A DNA stretch of 64,000 nt from WHSW01 sp963781265 (lineage in GTDB: Bacteria > Actinomycetota > Thermoleophilia > Solirubrobacterales > 70-9): NCBI GenBank assembly GCA_963781265.1, contig CAWAFH010000018.1, positions 744,001 to 808,000 of the forward strand. Direction: 5' to 3'. The notes beneath the pieces were generated by a model. The model was not told where the DNA came from. It saw only the letters and a list, made by a program, of their open reading frames with translations, and ran no database searches. This document shows positions 16,800-24,406 of this stretch, piece by piece (position 1 is the first letter of the stretch; every line of letters begins with the position of its first letter). The position numbers and the translations under genes are program-made.

Positions 16800-17299
16800 G
16801 GCTCCGCCGTTGCGGCCGCCTCGACCTCGCGCTTGAGCTCGGCCGCGTCGGCGTCGATCTGCTTTTCGATCAGCTTCGTCGCGCGCTTCGTCGCTTTCTC
16901 GATCTGTTCGTCGATCTTCGACTCACCGATCACGATCAGCGCCGCTTCGCCCTCCTCGAGCGCCTCGCCGAGATCCTTGAGATCGCTGCGCGACAGGCCA
17001 CCCCGCAGGTGCCCGACCACCCCGCCCGCGGTGCCGCCGACGACCGCCGCGCCGATCAGCGACGGCGGAAAGAGGATCCCGGCGAGCGCTCCGACCGCGA
17101 TGCCGGTCCAGGCCCCGTGCTGAGTGGGCTTCTCGGTCTTGTGGACGTGAACCTTCCCGCCCTCCTTCTCGATCACGGCCGAGTCGAACGTCCCGATCGC
17201 CCCGGCGGCGTGGAGCTCGAACACGGCCTCGTAGTCCGCCTCGGCAGTCGGAATGTCGGGATAGATTGCGGCGTACAGAAAGACCGGTCGGTCGGCCAT
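16796..17299 (-). CDS. DUF1269-family membrane-associated protein
   Basis: 167 residues from the ATG at 17297-17299. The N-terminus (RPVFLYAAIYPD) forms a ferredoxin-like domain. A glycine-rich hydrophobic hairpin follows (GIAVGALAGILFPPSLIG, AAVVGGTAGGVVGHL), then a charged helical tail (KATKRATKLIEKQ). This is the usual DUF1269 plan, sometimes linked to stress or phage-shock functions, but no activity is established. The stop overlaps the HD gene start. Confidence 0.75.
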   Translation of the reverse strand: MADRPVFLYAAIYPDIPTAEADYEAVFELHAAGAIGTFDSAVIEKEGGKVHVHKTEKPTQHGAWTGIAVGALAGILFPPSLIGAAVVGGTAGGVVGHLRGGLSRSDLKDLGEALEEGEAALIVIGESKIDEQIEKATKRATKLIEKQIDADAAELKREVEAAATAEP

Positions 17300-17514
17300 C
17301 GGTGGCCCCCCTTTGCGCGTAGCGGTTGCAGGGACGACGCCCACGTCGGGATCGCCCGTAAATCTAATGCGTCGTCGCCCTGAGCACACACCGAGGACGC
17401 CCCGGACAGGACTGCGTAGTTGCTACTCACCAACGGTCGCGCCTGTCGCGGCCTTCTCCAGCGCCACGGCGATCCGCTCGCATTCGTCGAGCAGTCGCCT
17501 TGACGGGCGGGAAG

Positions 17515-17601
<87 letters not shown>

Positions 17602-17693
17602 TTGAGGGAGAGGCGATTCTAGACGGACGCGGGCCCGCGACCCGCGCTCGCGCCGCACGGCGCTTGCATCCGTCCGGAGGGGTGTCTATTCTA

Positions 17694-17707
17694 CGAACAT
17701 ATGTTCT
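17694..17707. promoter_or_regulatory. SOS box (LexA operator) upstream of lexA
   Basis: CGAACATATGTTCT matches the actinobacterial/Bacillus LexA box CGAAC-N4-GTTCG with one mismatch at the last base. It ends 29 bp before the lexA start codon, where it would block transcription, giving autoregulation. Confidence 0.9.
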
Positions 17708-17736
17708 GTCCAACGACCCAAGGAGCGAGCTGAGCC

Positions 17737-18339
17737 GTGGACCTGACCAAGCGTCAGAAGGAGATCTTCGACTTCATCGGCAAGTACGCCTCGAAGTACG
17801 GATATCCCCCGACCGTTCGGGAGATCGGCAAGGCCGTCGGCCTGCATTCCTCGTCGACCGTGCACGCCCATCTCGCCAACCTGGAGAAGATCGGGCTGCT
17901 GCGGCGCGATCCCACGAAGCCGCGGGCGATCGAGCTGCTGGTCGGCAAGGCGAAGAGGGCGATGGCGCCCGCGGGTCTGCCGCTCGTCGGCCAGGTCGCC
18001 GCCGGCACGCCGATCCTCGCCGAGGAGAACATCGAGGAATACCTCGAGGTCCCGGACGTGATCGGCGGCGAGACGGGCGACTACATCCTCAGGGTCAAGG
18101 GCGACTCGATGATCGGCGCCGGGATCCTCGAGAACGACTACGTCGTCGTCCGCCCGACCAAGGTCGCCGACGAGGGCGAGATCGTGGTCGCGATGATCGA
18201 CGACGAGGCGACGGTGAAGAGCTTTTACCGGGAGAAGGACGTGGTGCGCCTCGAGCCGGCGAACCCCGCCCACAAGCCGATTCGCTCGGCCGACGCCCAG
18301 GTGCTCGGCCGCGTCGTCGGGGTCTTCCGCTCGGTCTGA
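17737..18339 (+). CDS. lexA: SOS transcriptional repressor LexA
   Basis: 200 residues. The N-terminal winged helix (1-65) contains KRQKEIFDFIGKY and PPTVREIGKAVGLHSSSTVH, the DNA-reading region. The self-cleavage site is Ala89-Gly90 in GQVAAGTP. The catalytic dyad is Ser124 (KGDSMIGAG) and Lys161 (EATVKSFYRE). LexA represses DNA-damage genes and cleaves itself when RecA filaments form. The GTG start follows an AGGAGCGAGC ribosome site. A LexA box lies upstream. Confidence 0.97.
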   Translation: MDLTKRQKEIFDFIGKYASKYGYPPTVREIGKAVGLHSSSTVHAHLANLEKIGLLRRDPTKPRAIELLVGKAKRAMAPAGLPLVGQVAAGTPILAEENIEEYLEVPDVIGGETGDYILRVKGDSMIGAGILENDYVVVRPTKVADEGEIVVAMIDDEATVKSFYREKDVVRLEPANPAHKPIRSADAQVLGRVVGVFRSV

Positions 18340-18341
18340 CG

Positions 18342-18572
18342 ATGAGCGCCGTCGCCACACCAGCGCGCGCGACTCGCGTCACCGATCCGCTCGCAACGGA
18401 GCGCTCGGCGCCGCGGCTGTTTCAGCCGCGGACCGGCGGGGTCTCGCTGGAGGACACGATCCTCCGCGCCTGGGAGGACCTCGTCGATCAGGGCAGCGCC
18501 GGGTGCCCCGTCTGCGGCGGGCGGCTCCGGGTGATGGGCGGGTGCGAAGCGTGCGACGCGGCGCTCGACTGA
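18342..18572 (+). CDS. Small zinc-ribbon protein downstream of lexA
   Basis: 76 residues, starting 2 bp after lexA, so probably co-expressed under LexA control. The C-terminal half has CPVCGG and GGCEACD, two Cys pairs that should bind one zinc. The N-terminal half is basic and probably disordered, followed by a helix (EDTILRAWEDLVDQG). Role unknown; its place suggests a DNA-damage link. Confidence 0.7.
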   Translation: MSAVATPARATRVTDPLATERSAPRLFQPRTGGVSLEDTILRAWEDLVDQGSAGCPVCGGRLRVMGGCEACDAALD

Positions 18573-18606
18573 CTCGACTGATCGCTTACTGCGCCTCGCA
18601 CCGCTC

Positions 18607-18676
18607 CTATGTATAAGTACATAATGTAGTAGCACATAGCTGAGTCTATGTAAGTCAGCATAGATCTAGCTATACT
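18607..18676. promoter_or_regulatory. AT-rich leader with repeated inverted half-sites
   Basis: This is a sharply AT-rich island in GC-rich DNA, ending 6 bp before the ATPase start. It contains the palindrome ATGTATAAGTACAT (18609-18622), then ACATAG (18634-18639), CTATGT (18646-18651), GCATAG (18658-18663) and CTATAC (18670-18675). The alternating CTATGT/ACATAG half-sites look like operators for a dimeric repressor or activator overlapping a promoter. No regulator is identified. Confidence 0.45.
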
Positions 18677-18682
18677 CGGGGG

Positions 18683-19837
18683 ATGGCGAGCGTCGCCGAC
18701 ACCCCACACAACCCGTTTCGCTTCGGCGCGCTGGCGATCGACGACGCGTTCGCCGACCGCGAGGCCGAGGTGCAGGAGCTCAAGTTCGATCTGCTGAACG
18801 GACAGGACGTCGTCGTGTTCGCTCCGCGGCGCTACGGCAAGTCCTCGCTCGTCTGGCGAGTGATGCAACAGCTGAGCGCCGACGGCGTCCTCGTCGCCTA
18901 CGTCAACCTGATGTCGGCGCCGACGAAGGCGAAGCTGGCGGAGAAGCTCGCCGGCGCCGTCTACGAGAACATCGCCTCGCCGCTGGCGCGGGTCCGCGAG
19001 CGCGCGCTGGCCCCGTTTCGCGGGCTGCGGATCTCGCCGACGATCACGGTCGACCCGGAGGGCGGCGAGTACAGCTTCTCGTTCGGCTTCGACCATCGCG
19101 CGCCGGACGTCGACGCAACGCTCGAACGGCTGCTGGCGCTGCCGGCCGAGCTTGCGGCAGAGCACGGCCGCTCGGTCGCCCTGATCCTCGACGAGTTCCA
19201 GGAGATCGAGACGATCGACCGCGCCCTGCCGAAGCTGATGCGGACCGTGTTCGAGCAACAGCCGGAGGTCGGCCACGTATACCTCGGCAGCCGCCGCCAC
19301 CTGATGGAGCGCCTCTTCAACGATGAGAACGAGCCGTTCTGGCGCAGCGCGAAGAAGCTCGAGCTCGGCGTGATCGCGCCGGACCACTTCGCTGGCTTCA
19401 TCGCGAAGCGGTTTCGCGCCACCCGCAAGGCGGTCTCAGAACCGGTGATCGCCGCGCTGCTCGAGCGCACCGGCGGGCACCCGTACGCGACCCAGGAGCT
19501 CTGCTACTTCCTGTGGGAGCAGACGCCGTTCGACGGCGAGGCGGGGGAGGATGAGCTCGAGCTCGCGACCGCCGCGGTGCTGCGCTCCGAGAACGCCCAC
19601 TTCCAGCTGCGCTGGGATGACGCCTCGGCGACTCAGAAGCTGCTCCTCGAGGCGCTCGCCCACGAGCCCGGCCGCCCGATGACCGCCGCCTATCGGGCCG
19701 CGCACGGGCTGCCGTCGGTGAGCTCGATCCAGGCGGCGCTGCGGGCGCTCACCGAGCGCGAGCTGATCGCCCGCGGGCCCGGCGGCTCCTACGCGATCGC
19801 GGAGCCGTTTCTCGCTGAATGGATTCGCTCGATCTGA
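18683..19837 (+). CDS. P-loop ATPase with C-terminal winged helix (archaeal-ATPase-like AAA)
   Basis: 384 residues. Walker A is FAPRRYGKSSL (about residues 52-62) and Walker B is ALILDEFQEIE (about 170-180), preceded by an NPFRFG opening typical of this ATPase group. A sensor Arg may lie in YLGSRRHLME. The C-terminal third (from about 300) is a winged-helix-like region with LRALTERELIARGPGGSY. Such proteins are STAND-like or archaeal-type ATPases, often in defence or stress loci; the function here is unknown. It stands alone between the lexA pair and rnpB, under an unusual AT-rich leader. Confidence 0.75.
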   Translation: MASVADTPHNPFRFGALAIDDAFADREAEVQELKFDLLNGQDVVVFAPRRYGKSSLVWRVMQQLSADGVLVAYVNLMSAPTKAKLAEKLAGAVYENIASPLARVRERALAPFRGLRISPTITVDPEGGEYSFSFGFDHRAPDVDATLERLLALPAELAAEHGRSVALILDEFQEIETIDRALPKLMRTVFEQQPEVGHVYLGSRRHLMERLFNDENEPFWRSAKKLELGVIAPDHFAGFIAKRFRATRKAVSEPVIAALLERTGGHPYATQELCYFLWEQTPFDGEAGEDELELATAAVLRSENAHFQLRWDDASATQKLLLEALAHEPGRPMTAAYRAAHGLPSVSSIQAALRALTERELIARGPGGSYAIAEPFLAEWIRSI

Positions 19838-19860
19838 GCGCCGTGCGGCCGTACACTTGA

Positions 19861-20220
19861 CGGGCTGGCTGAACAGTCGCGGGAGGTGAATCTCTCGAGG
19901 AAAGTCCGGACACCGTAGGGCGAGGCGGTGGGTAACGCCCACCCGGGGAAACCCGCGGGACAGTGCAACAGAAATGACACCGCCGATGGCGCGCCAACAC
20001 GTGAGGTGCGCACAGGCAAGGTTGAAATGGTGCGGTAAGAGCGCACCGGCGTCGCGGTGACGCGGCGGCCAGGCAAACCCCGCCCGGTGCAAGGCCAAGC
20101 AGGATCGATGACCCGGCCCGGCGAGATCCAGGTGGGCCGCAGGGCGAGAGCCCAGCCGGTGCCTAGGCACCGGCGAGATGGATGGCTGTCCAAGACAGAA
20201 TCCGGCTTACAGGCCAGCTA
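19861..20220 (+). ncRNA. rnpB: RNase P RNA, bacterial class A
   Basis: The 5' side has GAGGAAAGTCCGGAC (CR I/P4 strand), followed by the GGGTAACGCCCACC hairpin. Then come ACAGAAATGACACCGCC, AAGGTTGAAATGGTGCGGTAAGAGCGCACC (P10-P12 region, quoted here only as a landmark at 20019-20048), and the 3' conserved GACAGAATCCGGCTTACAGG. The flanking GGCTGGCT and GGCCAGCT close helix P1. These are the universally conserved landmarks of the catalytic RNA that matures tRNA 5' ends. A strong terminator follows at once. Confidence 0.96.
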
Positions 20221-20223
20221 CGG

Positions 20224-20255
20224 AAGGGGCCCCGAGAGGGGCCTCTTCTATTTTT
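20224..20255 (+). terminator. Rho-independent terminator of rnpB
   Basis: Stem AAGGGGCCCC pairs with GGGGCCTCTT (one G-T wobble) across a GAGA tetraloop. The tail is CTATTTTT. It is the clearest intrinsic terminator in the window. Confidence 0.93.
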
Positions 20256-20267
20256 CACCCTGAGTCG

Positions 20268-21455
20268 ATGTCGCTAGGGGTCTATGGGGAGCTGCTGAGA
20301 AAGCGCCAGGTCCAGGTCGTGGTCGGCTCGAGCATCGTCGCCGGCCTCAGCGTGGGCGTGGCGCTGCCGATCGTCCTCCTGATCCACGATGAGACCGGAT
20401 CGTTCGCGTCCGCCGGGGCGGTGACCGCATCCCTGGCGATCGCTTCGGGAATCTCGTCGCCGCTGCGCGGGCGCCTCGTCGATCGCTACGGGCAGACCGC
20501 GACGCTGCCGGCGATGGCGGTCGCTTCCGCCGCCTCGTTGCTCGCCCTGGTCTGGGCGGCGCTCGCGGGCGCGCCGCTGGGGGTCCCGATCGCCTTTGCG
20601 GCGCTTTCCGGGATCACGCACGCCCCGATGCTCTCGTCGACGCGGCCGCTGTGGGCCGACCTGGTCGATCACCCGGGTCAGCTGACGGGTGCCTACGCGC
20701 TGCAGGCCGTCCTGCTCGAGGTCTTCTTCATCGGCGGCCCGCTCGCCGCCGCGGCGCTGATCGCCTTCGCGTCGCCGGCGGCGGCGGTGGTCGGGCTCGC
20801 GCTCGCCGAGCTCATCGGCGTGCTCGCGTTCGCGGCGACGCCGGCGTCGCGCGCCTGGCGCGGCGAGCGCCACTCGGTCGCGGGCTTCGGCGCGATCGCC
20901 GGCGCCGGGATGCGCGCGCTGGTCGCGGTCGACGTCCCGATCGGCGCGATGTTCGGGGCGCTCGACGTGGCCGTGCCCGCGTTCGCGAAGGCCCACGGGG
21001 CGGAGGCAGCCGCGGGTGCGGTGCTGGCTGCCCTGGCGCTCGGCAGCATGCTCGGCGGCCTCGCGTACGGCGCACGTGCCCACCGCGCTACCGCGACCCG
21101 GTACGCGCTGCTGATCGCCGTGCTCGCCGCCTGCACCCTGCCGCTGGCGGCGGCCGGGACGATCGTCGCCCTCGGCCTGCTGATGGGCGTCGCCGGGCTG
21201 ATGGTCGCGCCGATGAACAGCGTCGGCCTGGCCCTGATCGACGACGTGGCCCCGCCCGGGACGGCCGCCGAGGCGACCTCGTGGATCGGCGCGGCCTACC
21301 AGGGCGGGCTCGCGATCGGCACCGCGCTCGCCGGTGCGGTGGTCGACGACGCGGGCACGACCGCGGTCTTTCTCGGCGCGTGCGGCTTCGCGGCGATCTC
21401 GGCGGTGCTCGCCTGGACGTGGCGACGCCAGCTCGCCCGTCCTGCGCTCGCCTAG
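20268..21455 (+). CDS. MFS transporter
   Basis: 395 residues from the ATG at 20268, with about twelve hydrophobic segments. The motif A-like loop between helices 2 and 3 is RGRLVDRYGQT, as in drug and metabolite exporters. The sequence is rich in Ala/Gly helices and has no binding domain, so the substrate is unknown. It lies just downstream of the rnpB terminator and is convergent with an SDR gene; two 46-bp repeats fill the space between them. Confidence 0.85.
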   Translation: MSLGVYGELLRKRQVQVVVGSSIVAGLSVGVALPIVLLIHDETGSFASAGAVTASLAIASGISSPLRGRLVDRYGQTATLPAMAVASAASLLALVWAALAGAPLGVPIAFAALSGITHAPMLSSTRPLWADLVDHPGQLTGAYALQAVLLEVFFIGGPLAAAALIAFASPAAAVVGLALAELIGVLAFAATPASRAWRGERHSVAGFGAIAGAGMRALVAVDVPIGAMFGALDVAVPAFAKAHGAEAAAGAVLAALALGSMLGGLAYGARAHRATATRYALLIAVLAACTLPLAAAGTIVALGLLMGVAGLMVAPMNSVGLALIDDVAPPGTAAEATSWIGAAYQGGLAIGTALAGAVVDDAGTTAVFLGACGFAAISAVLAWTWRRQLARPALA

Positions 21456-21458
21456 GGT

Positions 21459-21504
21459 CGAGAGGCGGCTTTGTCTCGCTGGGCGGTAATAAGCCGCCTC
21501 TCGG
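21459..21504 (+). repeat. 46-bp dispersed palindromic repeat, copy 2
   Basis: This is the best palindrome of the family: CGAGAGGCGGCTT (21459-21471) and AAGCCGCCTCTCG (21491-21503) are perfect inverted 13-mers around a 19-base centre. It starts 4 bp after the MFS stop codon. The length from CGAG to CTCGG is 46 bp, as in the other copies. Confidence 0.85.
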
Positions 21505-21564
21505 CGACTGACATCGCCGTGCTGTTCGCGTTCGGCCGGGGTGTCGCTCGTAACCACGCCACGC

Positions 21565-21610
21565 CGAGGAGCGGGTTTCTTACGCATGGCGGGAGAAAAC
21601 CGCCTCTCGG
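21565..21610 (+). repeat. 46-bp dispersed palindromic repeat, copy 3
   Basis: Second copy in the same intergenic space, 60 bp after copy 2, in the same orientation. The left arm is degenerate (CGAGGAGCGGGTTT) while the right arm keeps AAAACCGCCTCTCGG. Same 46-bp length and same central CGC and GCG landmarks. It lies about 40 bp from the stop codon of the minus-strand SDR. Confidence 0.8.
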
Positions 21611-21652
21611 CTCGCCCGCGCGACGGCGCCAGGGCAGCCGCCGCGGCGCACG

Positions 21653-22477
21653 CTAGGGACCGCGACCGGCTTCGATCCGTTGCTTCCAGCGGCGCTGGCG
21701 GCGCTGGGCATCGCGCATCCACAGGGGCACGATCCGCGCCGTCAGCCCGGGCATCAGGTCGAAGAGCCGCACGAGGGCGCCGCGCCGGCGCGGGATCGTC
21801 AGCACGGCCCGTGGCCGGTCGAGCAGGCCCGCGACCTTCGCGGCGACCTCCTGCGGGGTGAGCAGCACGCCCGAGAACGACGGGGCGGCGTCCGGGTCGT
21901 CGAGCTTGTCGTGGAGCATCGGGGTCCAGATCCCGTCCGGGCACACGGCCGAGACCTGGATCGCGCGCGAGCCGGAGCGGCGCAGGTCCGCGAGCGTGCC
22001 GAGCGTGAACGCCATCGCGCCATGCTTGGTCGCGGCGTAGAGCGCTTCGCCCGGCGGGGCGCCGAGCCCGGCGAGCGAGACCACGTTGATCAGGTGGCCG
22101 CGGCCGGCGGGCCGCATCAGCTCGAGCGCGGCGAGCGAGCCGTTGATCGTCCCAAGCGTGTTGATCTCGAACAGCGTCCGCCGCAGCTCGGCGTCGTGCT
22201 CCCAGACGTGGCCGGTGACGAGCACTCCGGCGTTGTTGACCCAGACGTCGAGCGCGCCGGCCCGCTCGGCCGCCGCCGCGGCGACCCGGGAGCAGGCTTC
22301 CGCGTCGCGGACGTCGAGCCCCGAGCCCCATGCGGTCGAGCCGATCGAGGAGGCCGCCGCTTCGGCGGCGCCCCGGTCGACGTCGGTGACGTTGACGGCG
22401 AGCCCTCGCGCGGCCAGGGCGCGGGCGATCTCGAGGCCGAGCCCCCGACCCGCACCGGTGATCACGGCCGCGCCCAT
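21653..22477 (-). CDS. Short-chain dehydrogenase/reductase
   Basis: 274 residues from the ATG at 22475-22477 (MGAAVITG). It has the cofactor motif TGAGRGLG, VNNAGVL, INVVSLAG with the catalytic Ser, YAATK with the catalytic Tyr/Lys, and a CPDGIWTP region. The C-terminus ends in a basic helix (MRDAQRRQRRWKQ), as in SDRs that associate with membranes. An Asp at the end of strand 2 (VTDVDRG) suggests NAD(H). Substrate unknown. Confidence 0.88.
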   Translation of the reverse strand: MGAAVITGAGRGLGLEIARALAARGLAVNVTDVDRGAAEAAASSIGSTAWGSGLDVRDAEACSRVAAAAAERAGALDVWVNNAGVLVTGHVWEHDAELRRTLFEINTLGTINGSLAALELMRPAGRGHLINVVSLAGLGAPPGEALYAATKHGAMAFTLGTLADLRRSGSRAIQVSAVCPDGIWTPMLHDKLDDPDAAPSFSGVLLTPQEVAAKVAGLLDRPRAVLTIPRRRGALVRLFDLMPGLTARIVPLWMRDAQRRQRRWKQRIEAGRGP

Positions 22478-22645
22478 CGGCGGCGATCCTACGGCGGCGC
22501 GGCGCGAGCCTGCTTGCACGCCTCCAGCCGCACCCGAACGGCGCCGAAAGCCGAGGGTGTCACAGGAGCCGCTCCGGCCGTGTCGAAGCGCTCTCGGGAC
22601 GCTCATAAAATGGAAACCCGACGCTCAACTTTGATAGCCTCGCGC

Positions 22646-22795
22646 CGCGCTCAATTCCCGCCACATATCGCGGGGAGCGGGGGACCCACGAAGGGGGATC
22701 CCTTTTGAACCCGGGGCGAATCGCAGGCATCAGCCGCGTAGCGCCATCTCTTTCGGCGCGAGCCCGTCAGCTAACCCCGTCAGCGCTCGGAAGAG
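22646..22795 (+). promoter_or_regulatory. Cyclic di-AMP riboswitch (ydaO-yuaA type)
   Basis: The leader contains the hallmark pieces of the ydaO RNA in order. These are GGGGGACCCACGAAGGGGGA then TCCC near 22677-22702, the core GGGGCGAATCGCAGG, a variable hairpin GCGCCATCTCTTTCGGCGC, and the strongly conserved AGCCCGTCAGCTAACCCCGT at 22761-22780. In actinobacteria this switch turns off cell-wall hydrolase genes when c-di-AMP is high. The next gene, 2 bp beyond, encodes an RlpA-like cell-wall protein, the expected target. Exact ends are estimated. Confidence 0.88.
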
Positions 22796-22797
22796 AT

Positions 22798-23533
22798 ATG
22801 CACGACCTTTCACGGCGCCGCGCAGCGGCTGACAACCGAGACCGTTCACGCCCGCGCCGCCGGCGGCCCAGCCGAGGCGCCCTGGTCGCATCGCTCGCTT
22901 CGCTGGCCGTCCTCGGCGCCGGGGTCGCGGTCGCCAACGCGTCCGGCGGCGGGATCAGCGCCTCCGGGGGCGTCGGCGGAACCGCGGCCGGATCGACGAC
23001 CACCGACGTGACGCCCGGGTGTCCCAACAAGCAGCTCGGCGCGGCGCACCCTGAAGGTCGGCGATTGCGGCGGCGACGTCGCGACGCTGAACTGGATCCT
23101 CCGCGCCAAGGACTATGGCGACGCACCGCTGGCCGATGAGTTCGAGGATCCGACCAAGTCGGCGGTCGAGGCCTTCCAGGCGGACGCCGACCTGAGCGAC
23201 GACGGCGTCGTCGACGCCGCGACCTCGCAGGCGCTCGTCAACGCGATGCCGCCGCAGCGGGCGACGTGGTACGGCCCGGGCTTCTTCGGCAACGAGACCG
23301 CCTGCGGCCAGCGGCTCACCCGCACCACGCTCGGCGTCGCCCACAGGACGCTGCCCTGCGGTTCGAAGGTGGTCCTGCGCTACAGGGGCCGCTTCGTCCG
23401 CACCACGGTGATCGACCGCGGACCCTTCGCCAACGGCGCCAGGTGGGACCTGACGCAGGCGACCGCGCAGCAGCTCCGCTTCGAGTACACCGACGACGTC
23501 CGCGTCGCGAAGCTCGGCCGCGTCGCGAAGTAG
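22798..23533 (+). pseudogene. Secreted peptidoglycan-binding / RlpA-like double-psi beta-barrel protein, frameshifted
   Basis: The ATG at 22798 follows GGAAGAG and begins a basic segment plus signal peptide (LVASLASLAVLGAGVAVANA). The first frame runs through CPNKQLGAAHP and then becomes Arg-rich nonsense to 23139. The true protein continues one frame over. First is a peptidoglycan-binding domain (TLKVGDCGGDVATLNWIL, about 23050-23240). Then comes a double-psi beta-barrel domain, ATWYGPGFFGNETACG, HRTLPCGSKV and VIDRGPFANG with the catalytic-type Asp, ending at 23533. Deleting one base near 23036-23045 joins them (LGRRTLKVG). Such proteins cut or bind septal and germination peptidoglycan, which fits the upstream c-di-AMP riboswitch. 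Confidence 0.85.
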
Positions 23534-23549
23534 CCCGCCCCGCCCCGAC

Positions 23550-23602
23550 GCGCCGAAGTTCATCCTGACCACCCCTGGGGTGGTTGAGATGAAACTCGGC
23601 GC
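23550..23602. terminator. Large 53-bp palindrome between convergent genes
   Basis: Left arm 23550-23575 begins GCGCCGA and ends ACCACCCC; right arm 23577-23602 begins GGGGTGGT and ends TCGGCGC. 21 of 26 positions pair as Watson-Crick, and some of the rest can wobble. It lies 16 bp after the RlpA-like stop and about 55 bp from the stop of the convergent gene. It is probably a bidirectional terminator, although no T-run is present. Confidence 0.5.
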
Positions 23603-23656
23603 GCCGTCCGCGCGTCCGCGCGGGCGCCGGGCGCGTCGTCGCGCGTCCGCGCGGCC

Positions 23657-24223
23657 CTAGGCTGCGGCCGGGAGCACCGCGGCGTCGGCCTGGTCCTGGG
23701 GGAGCGCCGCCGCGTTCGCGATCAGGCTCTGGAACTCGTTCAGGGCAACGTGCGCGACCGCCTCGAGCAGCTGTTCGTCGGTCCAGCCATGCTCGCGCGC
23801 CTCCTCGCCGAGGTGCTGCGCCGGCCGGCCGCCGGTCGCGAGCAGCGCCTCGAGGAAGGTGAGCAGCGAGGCCTCCTTCGGATCGGCCGAGGCGAACTGG
23901 CGCGCCGCGGTGATCTCGTCGAGCCCGAGGCCGGCAGCGCGCGCCGTGCGCGCGTGCTGAGCGATCGAATACGGGTCGCCGCGGCGCTCGGCGACGGCGA
24001 GCCCGATCCGCTCGCGGGTCGCCTGGGGCAGCGCGCCGCCGCGCAGCTCGTGGCGCATGCGCGCGTAGGCGCGCAGCGCGGCCGGCGCTCCGGCGAGCAC
24101 GCCGATGAACTTGGAGATCTCGCCGGCGGCTCCCTGCACGCCCTTGAGGATCGCGACGCTGCCCTCCGGGGCGGTGAGCTCGTCGTGGATGTGAAACCGG
24201 CTGACGTCTGTCTTGATGGTCAT
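23657..24223 (-). CDS. Carboxymuconolactone decarboxylase/AhpD-like protein lacking the CxxC pair
   Basis: 188 residues, all helical. The region LAVAERRGDPYSIAQHARTA aligns with the AhpD active site; the Glu and His are present, but the two cysteines of the E-x11-CxxC-x3-H motif are replaced (DPYS). The downstream EEAREHGWTDEQLLEAVAHV is typical of the fold. Without the cysteines it cannot act as a standard alkylhydroperoxidase, so the role is open. The start ATG at 24223 has GAGG upstream. It is divergent from glnA. Confidence 0.75.
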   Translation of the reverse strand: MTIKTDVSRFHIHDELTAPEGSVAILKGVQGAAGEISKFIGVLAGAPAALRAYARMRHELRGGALPQATRERIGLAVAERRGDPYSIAQHARTARAAGLGLDEITAARQFASADPKEASLLTFLEALLATGGRPAQHLGEEAREHGWTDEQLLEAVAHVALNEFQSLIANAAALPQDQADAAVLPAAA

Positions 24224-24291
24224 GGCCTTTTCCTCCGCCCGGCCGCTTTATGCGGCCGTTATCCCGCCTTTACTTTACTTTTAGCCTGTTA

Positions 24292-24306
24292 CTTACCTGC
24301 GGTAAG
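24292..24306. promoter_or_regulatory. Palindrome CTTACC-TGC-GGTAAG upstream of glnA
   Basis: A perfect 6-3-6 inverted repeat in the AT-richer 183-bp gap between the AhpD-like gene and glnA. It is preceded by a TTTACTTTACTTTTAGCC stretch that may hold a promoter. It could be an operator for either divergent gene. It does not match the actinobacterial GlnR consensus closely. Nearby, CGGCCGC-TTTAT-GCGGCCG (24240-24258) is a perfect hairpin in the AhpD-like leader. Confidence 0.4.
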
Positions 24307-24406
24307 CAAGGTACTCGATCTTGGCCAGATGCGCAATCCGAGCGGCCGATTTCTGTACCACCTACTAATACGCACGAGAGGCCGTCACGGATAAGGTTCG
24401 CGGCCG

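Noticed and set aside
24224..24406. Glutamine or other riboswitch upstream of glnA
   Set aside because: Hairpins are present but none of the conserved cores of glnA RNA or other known nitrogen riboswitches can be seen.
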